In this document: in pieces, positions 23,201 through 31,282 of the stretch | Numbering within the stretch: position 1 is the first letter of the stretch | Layout of the letters: every line of letters begins with the position of its first letter | Source of the DNA: Hemicentrotus pulcherrimus | Lineage: Eukaryota; Echinodermata; Echinoidea; Camarodonta; Strongylocentrotidae | Assembly (NCBI GenBank): GCA_003118195.1 | Contig: BEXV01000568.1 | Location: forward strand, 7,327 to 38,715 | Direction of reading: 5' to 3' | Length of the DNA: 31,389 nt | Position numbers and translations under genes: made by a program | Notes under the pieces: generated by a model | What the model was told of the DNA's origin: nothing | Seen by the model: the letters and a program-made list of their open reading frames with translations, nothing else | Databases searched by the model: none

Positions 23201-26200
23201 AATAATTGGAAGTATCCCTCTGATGGCGTAAAGCTTCTTGCTTATGTCTTTTCAACCATTTTGCTGCACCTTGTCTCATTACATCTAAGTCCTCCCCAAA
23301 TTCTTCCTCTCCATCAATCTCTTGCTGTCTTGTTCTTTTTGTTTTCTTCTCCTTAGGACAGTCACAATTCCAGATGTCCCTGAGAAGAATGTGAAGCTCC
23401 TTTTCACTGGGAAGGCCATCCTTACACAGTAAGACCAGCCTTTTGTATATCTTATTGCTCTTTGGTAGTCCAGTGTCAAATAAATTGGGTAGCTCATAAT
23501 GAGAAAAACCATTACGTGATGACAACTGTTGGGAAAACAAAACATCATGCATTGTCTTTATAACAATTGAGCTAAAGAAAAGGTATGAAAATTCCAGAAA
23601 TTTTCTTGCACTACCCAAATATATATATATATATATATATATATTAATTTATTCAGCAAATTTCAATGACTAGTCTCCAAAAAATCTTTGAAATTGGCAG
23701 ACAATACCACACAGATAAAAACGATTGAAGTGACTGTAACATTTGAAAAGAATGTTTTAGAATTAATATGTGGATAGGAAATATTGCTATACTGTATGTC
23801 TAAAAACTTCAAATAGTAGTACAAAATATACAAAGTAAGATTGGTAGCTTAATCAGTGTCATAATCAACCCCATCAATGCTTCATGGATGTACATCATCC
23901 CCTCACTGTGAACTCATTTACTATTTTTTACTCACATATAAAAATGCTCCATAGAATTGGGCATTGACCCATGATTTTCATATTTCTTAGAGACAGTGAG
24001 TTCCTGCCAAAATAAATTTAACATTCTGGAATTTAAGTATGCAAAACGAGACAACCAATAGACATAGAAGAATTACTTATATTATGATATGAATATTGAT
24101 GGCAGACTGCATCACACAACAATGAGGTAAACAAAGAGATGAAAATGACTATAGATGTAGGTCCAACATTTGCAGACAGGACATTAAACAAAAATGTTTG
24201 AGGCAATTTTCCATAAGACAAACAAACAGCACTTTTTCCTTCATGAATTTTTGGAAGTGGAACAAGAATACTTAGTTGTAAAACTTGTTTACAACCATAA
24301 ACATGATTCCCAATAACTTTCCAGACCTGTTACTGATACCTTTAACCTTACCTGCTCAATCTGTGTAGGAGCAAGTTCATTACTGATCTCTTTGACATAG
24401 TGCTTCACTTGTTTCACAAGGAACTCCTTCTCTGCAGCTGGAACTACATGGTGTCTGAACTCATTTGTATGGACGATTTCTAGAAGCTGCTGTCTGATAT
24501 CTTGAAGTTGGAATCTATCAGGTCTGCGTTTCCTGTCCTGGAGTAGAGTTGGGCTGTCTAACTATAAAAATATACAAATAAAGATTGACAAAATAAAACA
24601 TCAAGATGTGATTTCACACAGATACAAGTCTAAAATTCAAGACTGTCATGTAAAGGGATTGTATGTGACCTTTATCTAAACTACCTGTTATACAAGGAAT
24701 TTATCTCTCCACAACAAGAATGATTTCCATACATGTACCTAACTTTTTTATTAGGATTTTATTTCTGAAAAACAGAAAACCATTAATATTTTTGTGTGAA
24801 TTTACTTCTTGTGACCTTTGACTTCCTACATATGAGTACAAATACCAAACTTCCAGTTCATACCTCAAGAGTTGTTTGATCATCACTGACACTGTAACAC
24901 ATATAAACAGACAACAAAAATATGAAATGCCTCCAACGCCCAATCAGGCACAGGAAACATTTGAGTAAAAGCATCACTTTTCCATAATATTCATACATAC
25001 AGTGAACAGACAGACTTTGGTGGCACTTATCATTATATTTATCTTTTATAAAGAGGCATTGTCTTCTGACTTTTTTCATGTTGTTTTCATCGATAAAACA
25101 AGCTAGAATAAACAAGATTCAAAGTTTAGTTTGCCAGCTTTACTGCACATCCTTTTCTTGGACGTGTTCACACATGCTAAACGTGTCAACAATGCTATGT
25201 ACATGTAGATGTAAGTGTAAGCAGTTTACCTGCGTCTAAAAGAATGTCGTTTAAAAACTGATACTCAATTTACACTTTGCTACATTGCATAAAGTGCTGT
25301 ATACAAAAGTTGTTGCTTACCTTTGAATAAGGAAAGTATTTGTCAAGTAAATCATAGGCATCTTCTGCTGTCTCTTTGTGGCTCATCTTCTCCAAAACAA
25401 TCTGTAAAAGATTTAATAAACACACAGAATGATTTATCTCCCAAGCCTTCTTTTTTATTGGGGGTGGGGATCATTATAATCATTAAAATGTTTTCTATTT
25501 TTCTATACAAAAAAGAAGATATTTCTTTTACATATGTAGATGCAAATCATGGTGCCACTCTACCAGTTTCTACTTCCGGGATCAGTTTAAATTACAGGTA
25601 TTGTTATTATTAAGGAGGCCATTTTTCCCTGGATCTCCTAAAAGTGTAAGAATATTTGATAAAGTAGCATTCTCCTTGTGGACACATGTGAGGGGTAAAG
25701 GAAAATCAAAAATGGCTTTACAGCCTCCACCCCGTACATTTTGATAGACCTATATTCAGTTTCAATTTCCAACAGCTTTTCACCCGTATCTTAATATGAA
25801 CTCCCCTATTCTCTTATTAAGTTCCAACTCGTGAGCATTCTTTTCCTCTCCATTCTCTTTCTTTTATCCTTAGATAATTTTCTGAAGTTTATTCACTTTT
25901 GGTCAGAATGAAACTTCTGTAAAATCATCTTTAGCAAATGACAGAAAAGAGATTAACAACAACGCCTTTGGAGGTTAAAACATATAAAACATAGAACTTC
26001 ATATAGTTTGAATTTAAAGATTAAAAGTGTAGAATTGCCTAATTCACAGACTCACCCGTCTCTTTAACTCTCTAATTATCTTGGTAGAATGTGATATCTG
26101 GAGATGCTTTCTCGAGCTTGAATCAATTTTCTTATTGATCATCTTTAGAATGTTTATCACCCTCCTAAATACGATGACTTCATCCTTCTTGATGATCACC

Positions 26201-26279
26201 AGGACAACAGCAAGGAAGAGCCTCAGAGGGGCCAGAAAGAGCACTTGAAATGATTCCATCCCTCTTCTCTCCAAAATTT
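13849..26279 (-). CDS. TINF2-like: TIN2-like shelterin protein with 30-copy repeat exon and duplicated exon modules
   Basis: Exons on the minus strand, in order: 26279-26056, 25401-25321, 24561-24352, 23525-21635, 21098-21037, 20159-20040, 18273-18067, 17302-17171, 16295-16170, 15717-15604, 15301-15179, 14486-14403, then uncertain exons down to a stop at 13849. All joins keep phase. In mammals TIN2 bridges TRF1, TRF2 and TPP1 at telomeres. The first three exons match the TRFH-like N-terminus of TIN2 with the same spacing: MESFQ...PLRLFLAVV...VFRRVINIL, then IVLEKMSHKE...LLDKYFPYS, then a helical stretch ending APTQIEQ. An in-frame ATG at 26259 places the LR pair at residues 12-13, as I recall for human TIN2. 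No Myb domain was seen, arguing against TRF1/TRF2. The product is about 1,150 residues or more, far longer than mammalian TIN2 because of the repeat region. Family call from motif memory, not a search. Confidence 0.7.
14403..14486 (-). CDS. TINF2-like: TIN2-like gene: small basic exon
   Basis: A 28-codon phase 0-0 exon with acceptor CTTTTACAG/CTGACC and donor ATG/gtaagt. Encodes LTVTHSRRLVIRNSGG and PSIFKRKNYKRM. Basic, with a weak resemblance to the ends of the module exons. Confidence 0.6.
15179..15301 (-). CDS. TINF2-like: TIN2-like gene: module exon E
   Basis: A 41-codon phase 0-0 exon with acceptor TTCAAACCAG/GCACCT and donor GTG/gtatgt. Reads APFEQAVTELKRKSSQMIGK, then REVVLPQCSIRLLKYKV. 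Closest relative of module D. Hydrophobic runs near the end (EVVL, SIRLL) could be short binding motifs; their partner is unknown. Confidence 0.65.
15604..15717 (-). CDS. TINF2-like: TIN2-like gene: second acidic exon
   Basis: A 38-codon phase 0-0 exon with acceptor TGAAACCAG/GAAGTG and donor GAG/gtatga. Reads EVEEETNVEKEAPVLSTG then ADSDQEMEDQSTPFIQDDNE. The STGADSD segment resembles STGTDSS in the acidic exon at 21037, and both acidic exons directly precede a module exon, hinting at duplication of an exon pair. Confidence 0.62.
16170..16295 (-). CDS. TINF2-like: TIN2-like gene: module exon D
   Basis: A 42-codon phase 0-0 exon with donor GAG/gtaaga and acceptor AATTAAAG/GCACCA. Reads APNEAAVNEVKERSEPLTY, then GRVVHLRECSVVLKKKFKE. 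It aligns over its whole length with module E at 15179 (AP-x-E-x-AV-x-E-x-K, R25, V27, L29, C32, S33, L36/37, K). Confidence 0.65.
16530..16685 (+). mobile_element. Diverged SINE body fragment (same family as 9366-9655)
   Basis: AAGACATTAATCTACACTTG, CTACCCAGGTGAAGGTAAAT, GGTAGGAAGACATTT and AAAGCCAAGGTAATAATCAT align in order with the body of the SINE at 9366-9655. The tRNA head is missing. It lies in an intron of the TIN2-like gene and abuts the dispersed repeat at 16697. Confidence 0.65.
16697..16770 (-). repeat. Dispersed repeat, second copy
   Basis: TCGTAAATAATATTGCTAGT...TTTGTTTGTCTGCAATG...GGTCAACAAGG matches the insertion at 920 and the copy at 21128 with substitutions. The similarity may continue more weakly rightwards. 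The boundary is approximate. Confidence 0.55.
17016..17041. repeat. (TA)n microsatellite
   Basis: TATATATA run in an intron of the TIN2-like gene. Confidence 0.9.
17171..17302 (-). CDS. TINF2-like: TIN2-like gene: module exon C
   Basis: A 44-codon phase 0-0 exon (acceptor TTCAATACAG/AGAGAAG, donor GAT/gtaaag). Reads REDMEELPDVRQRSPSSSG and FSRFIAMLGLCPKKNTD. R11, Q12, R13 and S14 line up with module A, and the end FIAMLGLCPKK resembles module A's FVVLKDCTKK. A longer in-phase form from an acceptor at 17425 (85 codons) is also open; the shorter one is preferred because its start aligns with the sister exons. Confidence 0.55.
18067..18273 (-). CDS. TINF2-like: TIN2-like gene: module exon B
   Basis: A 69-codon phase 0-0 exon with acceptor CTTTTTTTTTAG/GCACAT and donor AAG/gtacgt. 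Starts AHHRNAAEERRSSSSSPGR, aligning with the shared module (A6, A7, E9, R11, S14), then continues into a longer Ser/Lys-rich tail (SKSFKSSKSSPNRWKPKP). Predicted disordered and basic. No known domain. Confidence 0.65.
18606..19275. mobile_element. GC-rich MITE-like DNA transposon, copy 1 (670 bp)
   Basis: Starts TAAAGCTATGGTCACA and ends with its exact reverse complement TGTGACCATAGCTTTA, so a 16-bp terminal inverted repeat including the TA at each end. The TA at both ends fits a TA target-site duplication as in Tc1/mariner-type elements. The interior is strikingly GC-rich in an AT-rich intron and full of motifs such as GCGACCGAGCG, GGCGGCCGCCG and their complements. A shorter relative lies at 30298-30611. 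The open frames inside, on both strands, are by-products of the base composition, and no transposase was seen. Confidence 0.8.
20040..20159 (-). CDS. TINF2-like: TIN2-like gene: module exon A
   Basis: A 40-codon phase 0-0 exon with donor GAG/gtatga and acceptor TTAG/ACACAG. Starts TQDEEAACEQRQRSSEM and ends NCFVVLKDCTKKDE. Positions E4, A6, A7, E9, R11, R13 and S14 match those of the exons at 16170 and 15179 without gaps, so it belongs to a duplicated exon family. Confidence 0.65.
20420..20711. mobile_element. Foldback element with ~140-bp inverted arms
   Basis: The left arm begins CAGCGGTAATAGGCCATTTT and the right arm ends AAAATGGCCTATTGCTG. The arms remain complementary inwards (AAGTGCCTCAATA / TATTGAGGCACTT; ATTCACCTG / CAGGTGAAT; AATAGTATTTCA / TGAAATACTATT; TAGGTCAAAC / GCTTGACCTA) up to a small loop near 20580. 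The left arm carries an extra ~28 bp after GTAATG. This is a MITE/foldback in an intron of the TIN2-like gene. No clear target duplication. Confidence 0.8.
21037..21098 (-). CDS. TINF2-like: TIN2-like gene: short acidic exon
   Basis: Acceptor ACTCAAG/GACTTGAT, donor CTG/gtgagt; 2 bases plus 20 codons. Completes Gly from the repeat exon, then LDEDSEEAMDIESTGTDSSL. The STGTDSS segment recurs as STGADSD in the later acidic exon at 15604-15717. A dispersed-repeat insertion begins only 30 bp upstream of its acceptor. Confidence 0.65.
21128..21195 (-). repeat. Dispersed repeat, third copy, next to a splice acceptor
   Basis: TCGAAAATAATATCGCTAGT, ATACGTTTGTCTCGCAATGT and GGTTAATAAGGAAACATGA closely match the insertion at 920-1000. 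In the direction of the host gene it starts about 30 bp before the acceptor of the acidic exon at 21037-21098, within the usual branch-point zone. Confidence 0.65.
21635..23525 (-). CDS. TINF2-like: TIN2-like gene: giant exon with acidic/basic linker and 30 tandem 14-residue repeats
   Basis: Acceptor TTTTCCCAACAG/TTGTCATC at the right, donor CAGG/gtaaga at the left; 1,891 nt, phase 0 in and phase 1 out. Residues 1-90 (GFSHYELPNLFDTGLP, KRLVLLCKDGLPSEKELH, LLRDIWNCDCP) look folded and may end the TRFH-like domain. Next comes a charged stretch (KKTKRTRQQE, EEEFGEDLD, EVIESDDDSDSEQ), then a few degenerate repeats, then 30 exact-length repeats of SRRQSPDVNxDLNx. The repeats are Arg-, Ser- and Asp/Asn-rich and carry a QSP/QST site in nearly every unit, so the region is probably disordered and multiply phosphorylatable; that is an inference. 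The frame stays open through 1.26 kb of repeat DNA, which argues for a translated product. Confidence 0.8.
21636..22895 (-). repeat. Coding minisatellite: 30 x 42 bp in phase
   Basis: Thirty units of exactly 42 bp tile 21636-22895 (1,260 bp) with no indels. The consensus protein unit is SRRQSPDVNRDLNQ. At the right end many units alternate between endings GDLNQ and RDLNR, giving an 84-bp higher-order dimer; at the left end the units are more uniform (RDLNQ, RDLNR). Variant units include PRVKGDPYR and PCVKGDLNQ, which recur in pairs. Degenerate units (LKRLSSDVNRDVNQ) extend beyond the right edge. Confidence 0.95.
23619..23644. repeat. (AT)n microsatellite
   Basis: Pure ATATAT run about 95 bp upstream of the giant repeat exon, in the minus-strand intron. 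Confidence 0.9.
24352..24561 (-). CDS. TINF2-like: TIN2-like gene: TRFH-like domain exon 3
   Basis: A 70-codon phase 0-0 exon with acceptor TTTTTATAG/TTAGAC and donor CAG/gtaagg. Encodes LDSPTLLQDRKRRPDRFQ, LQDIRQQLLEIVHTNEFRHH, PAAEKEFLVKQVKHYVKEIS and ends APTQIEQ. It reads as amphipathic helices; the end resembles the TPQAQQL region of TIN2 that closes helix-rich part of the domain. Confidence 0.72.
25321..25401 (-). CDS. TINF2-like: TIN2-like gene: TRFH-like domain exon 2
   Basis: A 27-codon phase 0-0 exon with acceptor CTTTTACAG and donor AAG/gtaagc. Encodes IVLEKMSHKETAED and AYDLLDKYFPYSK. In human TIN2 the matching stretch (KVVVELILQ...VLKALNHHFPES) has the same 28-residue spacing up to the FP-x-S end. 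This is one of the strongest pieces of support for the TIN2 assignment. Confidence 0.75.
26056..26279 (-). CDS. TINF2-like: TIN2-like gene: TRFH-like domain exon 1
   Basis: Acceptor AAATTACAG/AAATTTTGG at the right, donor CGG/gtgagt at the left; 2 bases plus 74 codons. Encodes ILERRGMESFQ, then APLRLFLAVVLVIIKKDEV, FRRVINILKMINKK and ISHSTKIIRELKRR: alternating hydrophobic helices without low complexity. The alignment to human TIN2 (AALRFAAAA...HFPRVLEFLRSL) needs no gap over 30 residues. The reading frame is also open upstream to an ATG at 26301, so a start inside this exon (26259), at 26301, or in the distant exon at 31355 are all possible. Confidence 0.72.
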
Positions 26280-27045
26280 CTGTAATTTTAAAAGCAATCA
26301 AATAGATCTCAAAGTTATAATATTATGATAATGGGCAAATAATATGACTGCCAAGTGCCAACTCATATTAATTTATAGATGTAAGTGATAGCAGCAGTGC
26401 GTACACAGGGCTTATACCGCGAGGGTGGGTAGCATCGTGTCGCTTTGACTTGAACGCGACCATTCGTCCAAAGCCCCCCCCGGGTTTGGCCGAAAGGATG
26501 CGTTGGATTGTTAGGGCGCGTCAGGTCAGATAACGCGTCCAAAGGGCACATACGTCGTGTGTACGATGGTGGATATAGATCGCAAGCTGTCAAGCTGAGA
26601 GAGATGGAGAGAGGCTGGACAAGTGGACATCTTCGAGCTTCCTGATCACTTTTGTGGTGAGTTTTTATGAGTATTCCTGTATATTATCGTGTTTTTTGTG
26701 TCGTACTTGTTCAAGTATACCAGTAAAATGTCAGGATATAGAAGTTTTTTAGTTCTGTGTGCCAAGTGGTAATCCGGAATGCTGTATTAAACTGACTTTG
26801 ATGATCGTATCGCGAGGTTGATCAGATCAGCTGAGCTCAGTCCCATGTGTTTAATTTGGCGTAATCTTTCAAAAGTAACTAAGGGGCTAACTCATTGAGG
26901 CGCTATTCAATAAAGAGAAACAATTTAATTGCTTAATAGAAATAAAAACAAACTACAATTTCTGATTAAAGTAGCCATGGAAGGGAAGGGGTCAGAGGGG
27001 TGTTTGCTTAGTAACATGAAAACAAAAACAAACTTTTGTTAGTGA
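26280..27045. other. CpG-containing stretch and AT-rich DNA, no gene seen
   Basis: About 26390-26600 is richer in GC and CpG than its surroundings (ACCGCGAGGG, AACGCGACC, GGGCGCGTCAGG, AACGCGTCC) and could be a promoter or untranslated exon of the minus-strand gene if transcription starts here. No coding evidence. The rest is AT-rich. Confidence 0.35.
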
Positions 27046-27059
27046 ATTAAGTATCCAAT

Positions 27060-27144
27060 GAGAGGGTGGGGTGGGGGGGGTGCAATTTTTCAAATTTTTG
27101 AGGGCCCCCCCCCAAAAAAAAAGTAGTGCTCACTACAACCCCCC

Positions 27145-27181
<37 letters not shown>

Positions 27182-27241
27182 CCCCCACCCCCCCTCCCCC
27201 CCCCCCCTCTCTCCCCCCCTCCCCCCCCCCNATGGGGGGCG
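27060..27241. repeat. Poly-C/poly-G low-complexity block with an ambiguous base
   Basis: Long C-runs with T interruptions, a poly-A patch at about 27114-27122, and an N at 27231. Homopolymers of this kind are prone to sequencing and assembly error. The proline- or glycine-rich open frames across it are artefacts. Confidence 0.9.
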
Positions 27242-27301
27242 GGGGGGCTTCATTAATTCAGGGGCAATCTTGCAATTTCTGCCCATTTGTCCATCTCTTG
27301 G

Positions 27302-27590
27302 GAGCTTCTTTCGAGCATGAATGAAGTCTAGGGGCACCGCCCTTTTAGAGAACCCCTCTCAGCATATCATAAGACTGGGTGCTTTCCCCATCTATTTAAC
27401 ACCCCCTCCAGGTATCTCTGAAGCCCGGAGGCTCTCTCTCACCATTGTGAGCCCCTTCCGAGCATGAATGAAGTCTAGGGACATCGTTCAACTATATAGT
27501 GACCCCCTCAGAAGCCTGGGGACTCCGTCCTTCTTTTGGGGATCCCCCTCTAAGCACAAGATGCTCTTGAGATGCAGTATAAAATGTTTG
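27302..27590 (+). repeat. Two imperfect tandem copies of a ~147-bp unit
   Basis: GAGC-TTC/CCTT-TCGAGCATGAATG then AAGTCTAGGG recurs at 27302 and 27449. Further along, AACCCCTCTCAG / GACCCCCTCAG and AAGCCCGGAGGCTC / AAGCCTGGGGACTC correspond. Non-coding. Confidence 0.6.
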
Positions 27591-28840
27591 CTGTAACTTG
27601 GCATATGAATTGGTAATGTGGGGGTTTTAATCAAAGATACTACATGTATGTCCCTTTTGTAACCAACATCGAATTCTGTAGAACTTTGCAGGAATTATGA
27701 ACACCGGTATGTCATGTACTGTTCAGTATGTCCTATCTGTGAAATTTAAACGTGAGCAGTGTCCTAATATTCAAATGATGCAAGGAAACCTGTTTACTTG
27801 CTAGACTTCACTGTCAGACACTATGACTGACTGGCTTTTTTCTTCTTTGGTAATAACATACATAAAATTAGCTGTAAAGGGTACATGAGCATTTGTCTAC
27901 AATGTACATCAATAACCCACTTCTTGTAATGGCCAAAATATTAAACTACCAGTAATTGAATCTTTGCGCAGCATAAAACGTACAACCTTTCGGCACAACA
28001 GTCTGAAAATCGGACTATTACTTACTGGCTCTATAGCTCCTAAGTAGATTTGACAACTAATAGTCTTTATTTTCCCACTAAAGGACATTTCCAATCCCCC
28101 CTTCTTTATAGGGAGTTCTGAATTAGTATCCAATCCAATCAAAAAGATATTTGATATAGCGCCTTTTTCTTGCAGTTACAAAGTGCTGCACACATGCTCG
28201 ACAATGTTTGGGCCACTTAAGAACAAAAGTTAGACACTTCTCAGAGATCAGTAAAGTATATGTAGGCTGGTAATAAAATAATTTCTAGCAGAATAGATGT
28301 GACTTGAGTAGTTTCTTGAACTGGTCAACAGATGAGGCCATCTGCACAGCAGTAGGTAGTTGGTTACACAGTTTTGCAGCAACTGATGGAAAAGACAATT
28401 CACCAGCACGTTTCTTAGAGAGACACTGAGTGAGCAAGATGGAAGATGATGCGCAGGTATTTTGGACTCGAGGATGACGAACTAAGCAGTCAGCTATGTA
28501 CGGGGGAAATCGGTGGTTGAGAGACTTAAAAGCTATTCTCTGTCGTACAGGCAGCCAATGGAGTTCAAGTCGAAGAGGTGTTATGTGAGTCCGAAGAGGA
28601 GCAGAAGAGACAAGCCTTGCCGCTGAGTTTTGGAGTCTCTGAAGGCGATCAAGGTCCCTCTGGCTGAGAACACAGAAGAGACTGTTGCAGTATTATTGTC
28701 TGGAAAGGACAAGAGCCCTTGCAGCATGCAGCGTGGCATGTTGACTGATCAATAAACCGCCTCACCCTTCAAAAGTTACGTAAGTGGTACTTGATGCTTC
28801 TGCTGAGAAGGTTGACATGAAGACTTAAGTTCACAGATGG

Positions 28841-29194
28841 TTAAAGTGTTACTCCCAGATTCCGGATGGACTTACATGTACATGTACATGGTGGGAAGGA
28901 TTTCTCACCAATCATCAGTTTGACATCGTTCATTAGATGGGATGACCGATGATGCGGTGAAGCAGAGACAAAGAATTCAGTCTTGCCATCATTGAGTTTG
29001 AGCTTGTTCGCATTCATCCAATGCTGAATTTCAGTGATACAACTACTGAGTATGCCAAACACAGCATCAATTGCAACTGGATCAGTTGGGTCAAACATTA
29101 CATAAATCTGAATGTCATCTGCATACATGTGTAATAATACTCCATGAGCCCGAAGAATATCACCAATGGGACAAATGTAAAGGGTGAAAAACAA
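28841..29194 (-). pseudogene. LINE reverse transcriptase, YADD fragment
   Basis: About 117 codons: FFTLYICPIGDILRAHGV, LLHMYADDIQIYVMF, ITEIQHWMNANKLKLNDGK, ending in SIRNLGVTL then a stop. YADD is the polymerase active-site pair of Asp residues. Frameshifted relative to the 29098-29757 piece, with which it overlaps slightly. Confidence 0.85.
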
Positions 29195-29757
29195 GGGTCC
29201 GATGACAGAAACGTGGGAATTCCATGTGGCAATCTACAAGCTTTCGAAAGCTGACCAGAGATCAGAACATGGCTGTTCCGGTCCTCGAGGTATGAATGGA
29301 TAAGCTTGAAAGCAAGACCTGTAATACCAAAATGGTCTTCAAGACGATTCAGCAAAATCTTATGGTTCACTGTGTCAAACGCAGCAGACAAGTCAAGCAG
29401 CACCATCATTACTCCTTTCTGACTGTCACTGGCTTGAAGTAAATCCGTCTGAATCCTAAGTAGTGCTGTTTCAGTGCTATGGTGTTCTTTGTATGCCAAT
29501 TGCATAGGCTCAGCAAGTCCATTATCCTGGATGTGCTCAGTAAGTTGTCTAAGCATTATTCGCTCGATAATCTTAGACCGAAATGGTATATTTGATACAG
29601 GGCGATAGCTCCGCATATCATTCCTATCCATTGACGCTTTCTTGATGACTGGTAACACTAGCGCCTTTTTGAGATCTGTAGGAAAGAAGCCACTAGACAG
29701 AACCTGGTTCGTAAGGTGAACAAGTTCGGGAAGTACAACTATCAGATGTTTCTTCAA
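29098..29757 (-). pseudogene. LINE reverse transcriptase, N-terminal/palm fragment
   Basis: The longest uninterrupted piece of the LINE above: about 219 codons from KKHLIVVLPELVHL through RPVSNIPFRSKIIER and the first catalytic Asp motif (LLDLSAAFDTVNH). It runs out of frame after RLPHGIP, where QG-SVLGPLLF would be expected. The YADD part follows in another frame at 29194-28841. Confidence 0.85.
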
Positions 29758-30297
29758 CAGCCATGTTGGTAGAGGGTCAAGGGAGCAGCTCTTTGATGAT
29801 GAACGTTTGATGATATTCTCTACTTCACTCTCAGATACTTCAGCGAACTCTCAGAACTGAAGACATATCCCCTGATTACAGCAGGATGTGTACAATGGAT
29901 CGGGATCATTGCCATCAAGTTCATTCCCAAACTTCAGGACTTTATCAGTGAAGAAGTTGGAGAATCTGTCTGCTAATTCAGCACTTGGTATTGTATACGG
30001 CCATATACCGGTAGTAGGAATGTGTGCACCCCACAGACAGCACTTACATGTATGACCATTCTGTTCAGTGGAAGCAATAACTTTTTTATGTCATATTGAT
30101 GATTATGCTATGTATTATGTATCCTCATATTGTCATGATGGTTCATTGTTGGCAACATGAATTTCATCGGGTTGACAATGTTAAGGCTTTGTATTATATA
30201 TAATTGTAATGTGATCTACCACAAAGGGAGGATGATCTTCTTCACATCATCTGTCTGTCTCTTTGCCAATAGGGTAGAGTGCCCAGATTTCAGTCAC

Positions 30298-30611
30298 TAA
30301 AGCTATGGTCACAAATCTGAGCAGCGACCTACCGATCAGTAGCCTGCTCGGTCGCTGCTGGAATTTAGGCATCACCCAGCAATTAGGGCGGTGCCGGGCG
30401 GCGAACTCCCAGGCACCGAGCGTATTTTGGGCGGCGAGTGAAAAGTGAGCAGGCGCCGCCCAAACTGTAACTCCGCGCTAAAACTTCAGCGGCGACCGAG
30501 CGATGCCCTAAAAACGAGCAGTGCCTGGGCGGCCGCCAGGCAGAATTGGTTAAAAAACTTGCCGCTCGGCCGCCGAGCAGTCTACTTTTGGGTTATGTGA
30601 CCATAGCATTA
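30298..30611. mobile_element. GC-rich MITE-like DNA transposon, copy 2 (314 bp)
   Basis: Starts TAAAGCTATGGTCACA and ends TGTGACCATAGCATTA, one mismatch from a perfect inverted repeat, with TA at both outer ends. Shares inner blocks with copy 1: GCGACCGAGCGATGCCCTAA, GGGCGGCCGCC, GGCCGCCGAGCAG, CTACTTTT. Shorter than copy 1 by about 350 bp, so one is an internal deletion or expansion of the other. Confidence 0.8.
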
Positions 30612-31282
30612 AGGGGAAATTTGCTAATATTTTGAATTCTTACCTCTTTTATTTGGCAATCTACCCATCAAATAAAAAGAAATTTATTCCTCTAACAGGA
30701 TTTTATAATCACTTAAAATATAGAATAATGATAAGCAAAATACTTTTGAAAGAAGACGGAGCATTTTTCTGCCCAGAATTCGGTCGCGCAGAATAGAATT
30801 CAATGGTATCTCCGGAGCGAAGCGTATTTGCGCACTATCTTCACACAATTGCGCGATAAAGCACTGAATGTCAATGCATTGACCGAATACTGGCCGAGCG
30901 ATAACGCATGGCAAGGGTATCGTATATATACTGTACCTCTCGTCATTGGCAAGTGCGTATTTGCAAATTCACCGTGATATAGATCTAACAGAGGTTTCCT
31001 TGAAGTCGGATGTAATCCAAATTAAGGTGGAAAATGCAATATAGACTATGATTATGATTAAAATGAGTAAAAAAATGGGCTAAAATTAATAGGTTAAGAA
31101 TGGATATTAAACTGCTGAAAAAAAAAAGATACCAAACTACACGAGCGCCCAACAATGTTCAGAATACCGCCCCTGGTCTCGACCTCCGGGCCGGGGAACA
31201 ACGGGCGCGATCGCGACGAACCGTCGAAACTTATCAGAGGCTCAATAATTATGTCGGTCTATTATCAAACCTAGCGCCCTAC
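30612..31282. other. No gene seen; CpG-rich patches
   Basis: AT-rich sequence with CpG-containing patches (TGCGCGATAAAGC at about 30850; GGGCGCGATCGCGACGAACC at about 31203). If the exon at 31283-31355 is a first exon, this is the start of its intron. No credible coding frame. Confidence 0.35.

Larger units (their letters stand above)
28140..29995 (-). mobile_element. 5'-truncated CR1/L2-like LINE with broken reverse transcriptase frame
   Basis: On the minus strand, in order: ELADRFSNFFTDKV (about 29985), a frame break near 29855, SSSKSCSLDPLPTWLLKKHL, SYRPVSNIPFRSKIIERI, QLAYKEHHSTETALL, VLLDLSAAFDTVNHKILLNR, PHGIP (29200s), a second frame break, FFTLYICPIGDIL, the catalytic YADD box in LLHMYADDIQIYV, WMNANKLKLNDGKTEFF, then after more stops LHWLPVRQRIAFKSL and a 3' end with GGCGCTATATCAAATATC near 28150. 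These are reverse transcriptase and C-terminal motifs of CR1/L2-type non-LTR retrotransposons. The endonuclease is missing. Inactive by frameshifts and stops. Confidence 0.88.

Noticed and set aside
24352..26279. Assignment as TRF1/TRF2 (TERF) rather than TIN2
   Set aside because: The TRFH-like exons match TIN2 spacing better, and no telobox Myb domain (e.g. VDLKDKWR-type helix) was found anywhere downstream.
27047..27337. Proline-rich and glycine-rich open frames
   Set aside because: Direct translations of poly-C/poly-G, crossing an N.
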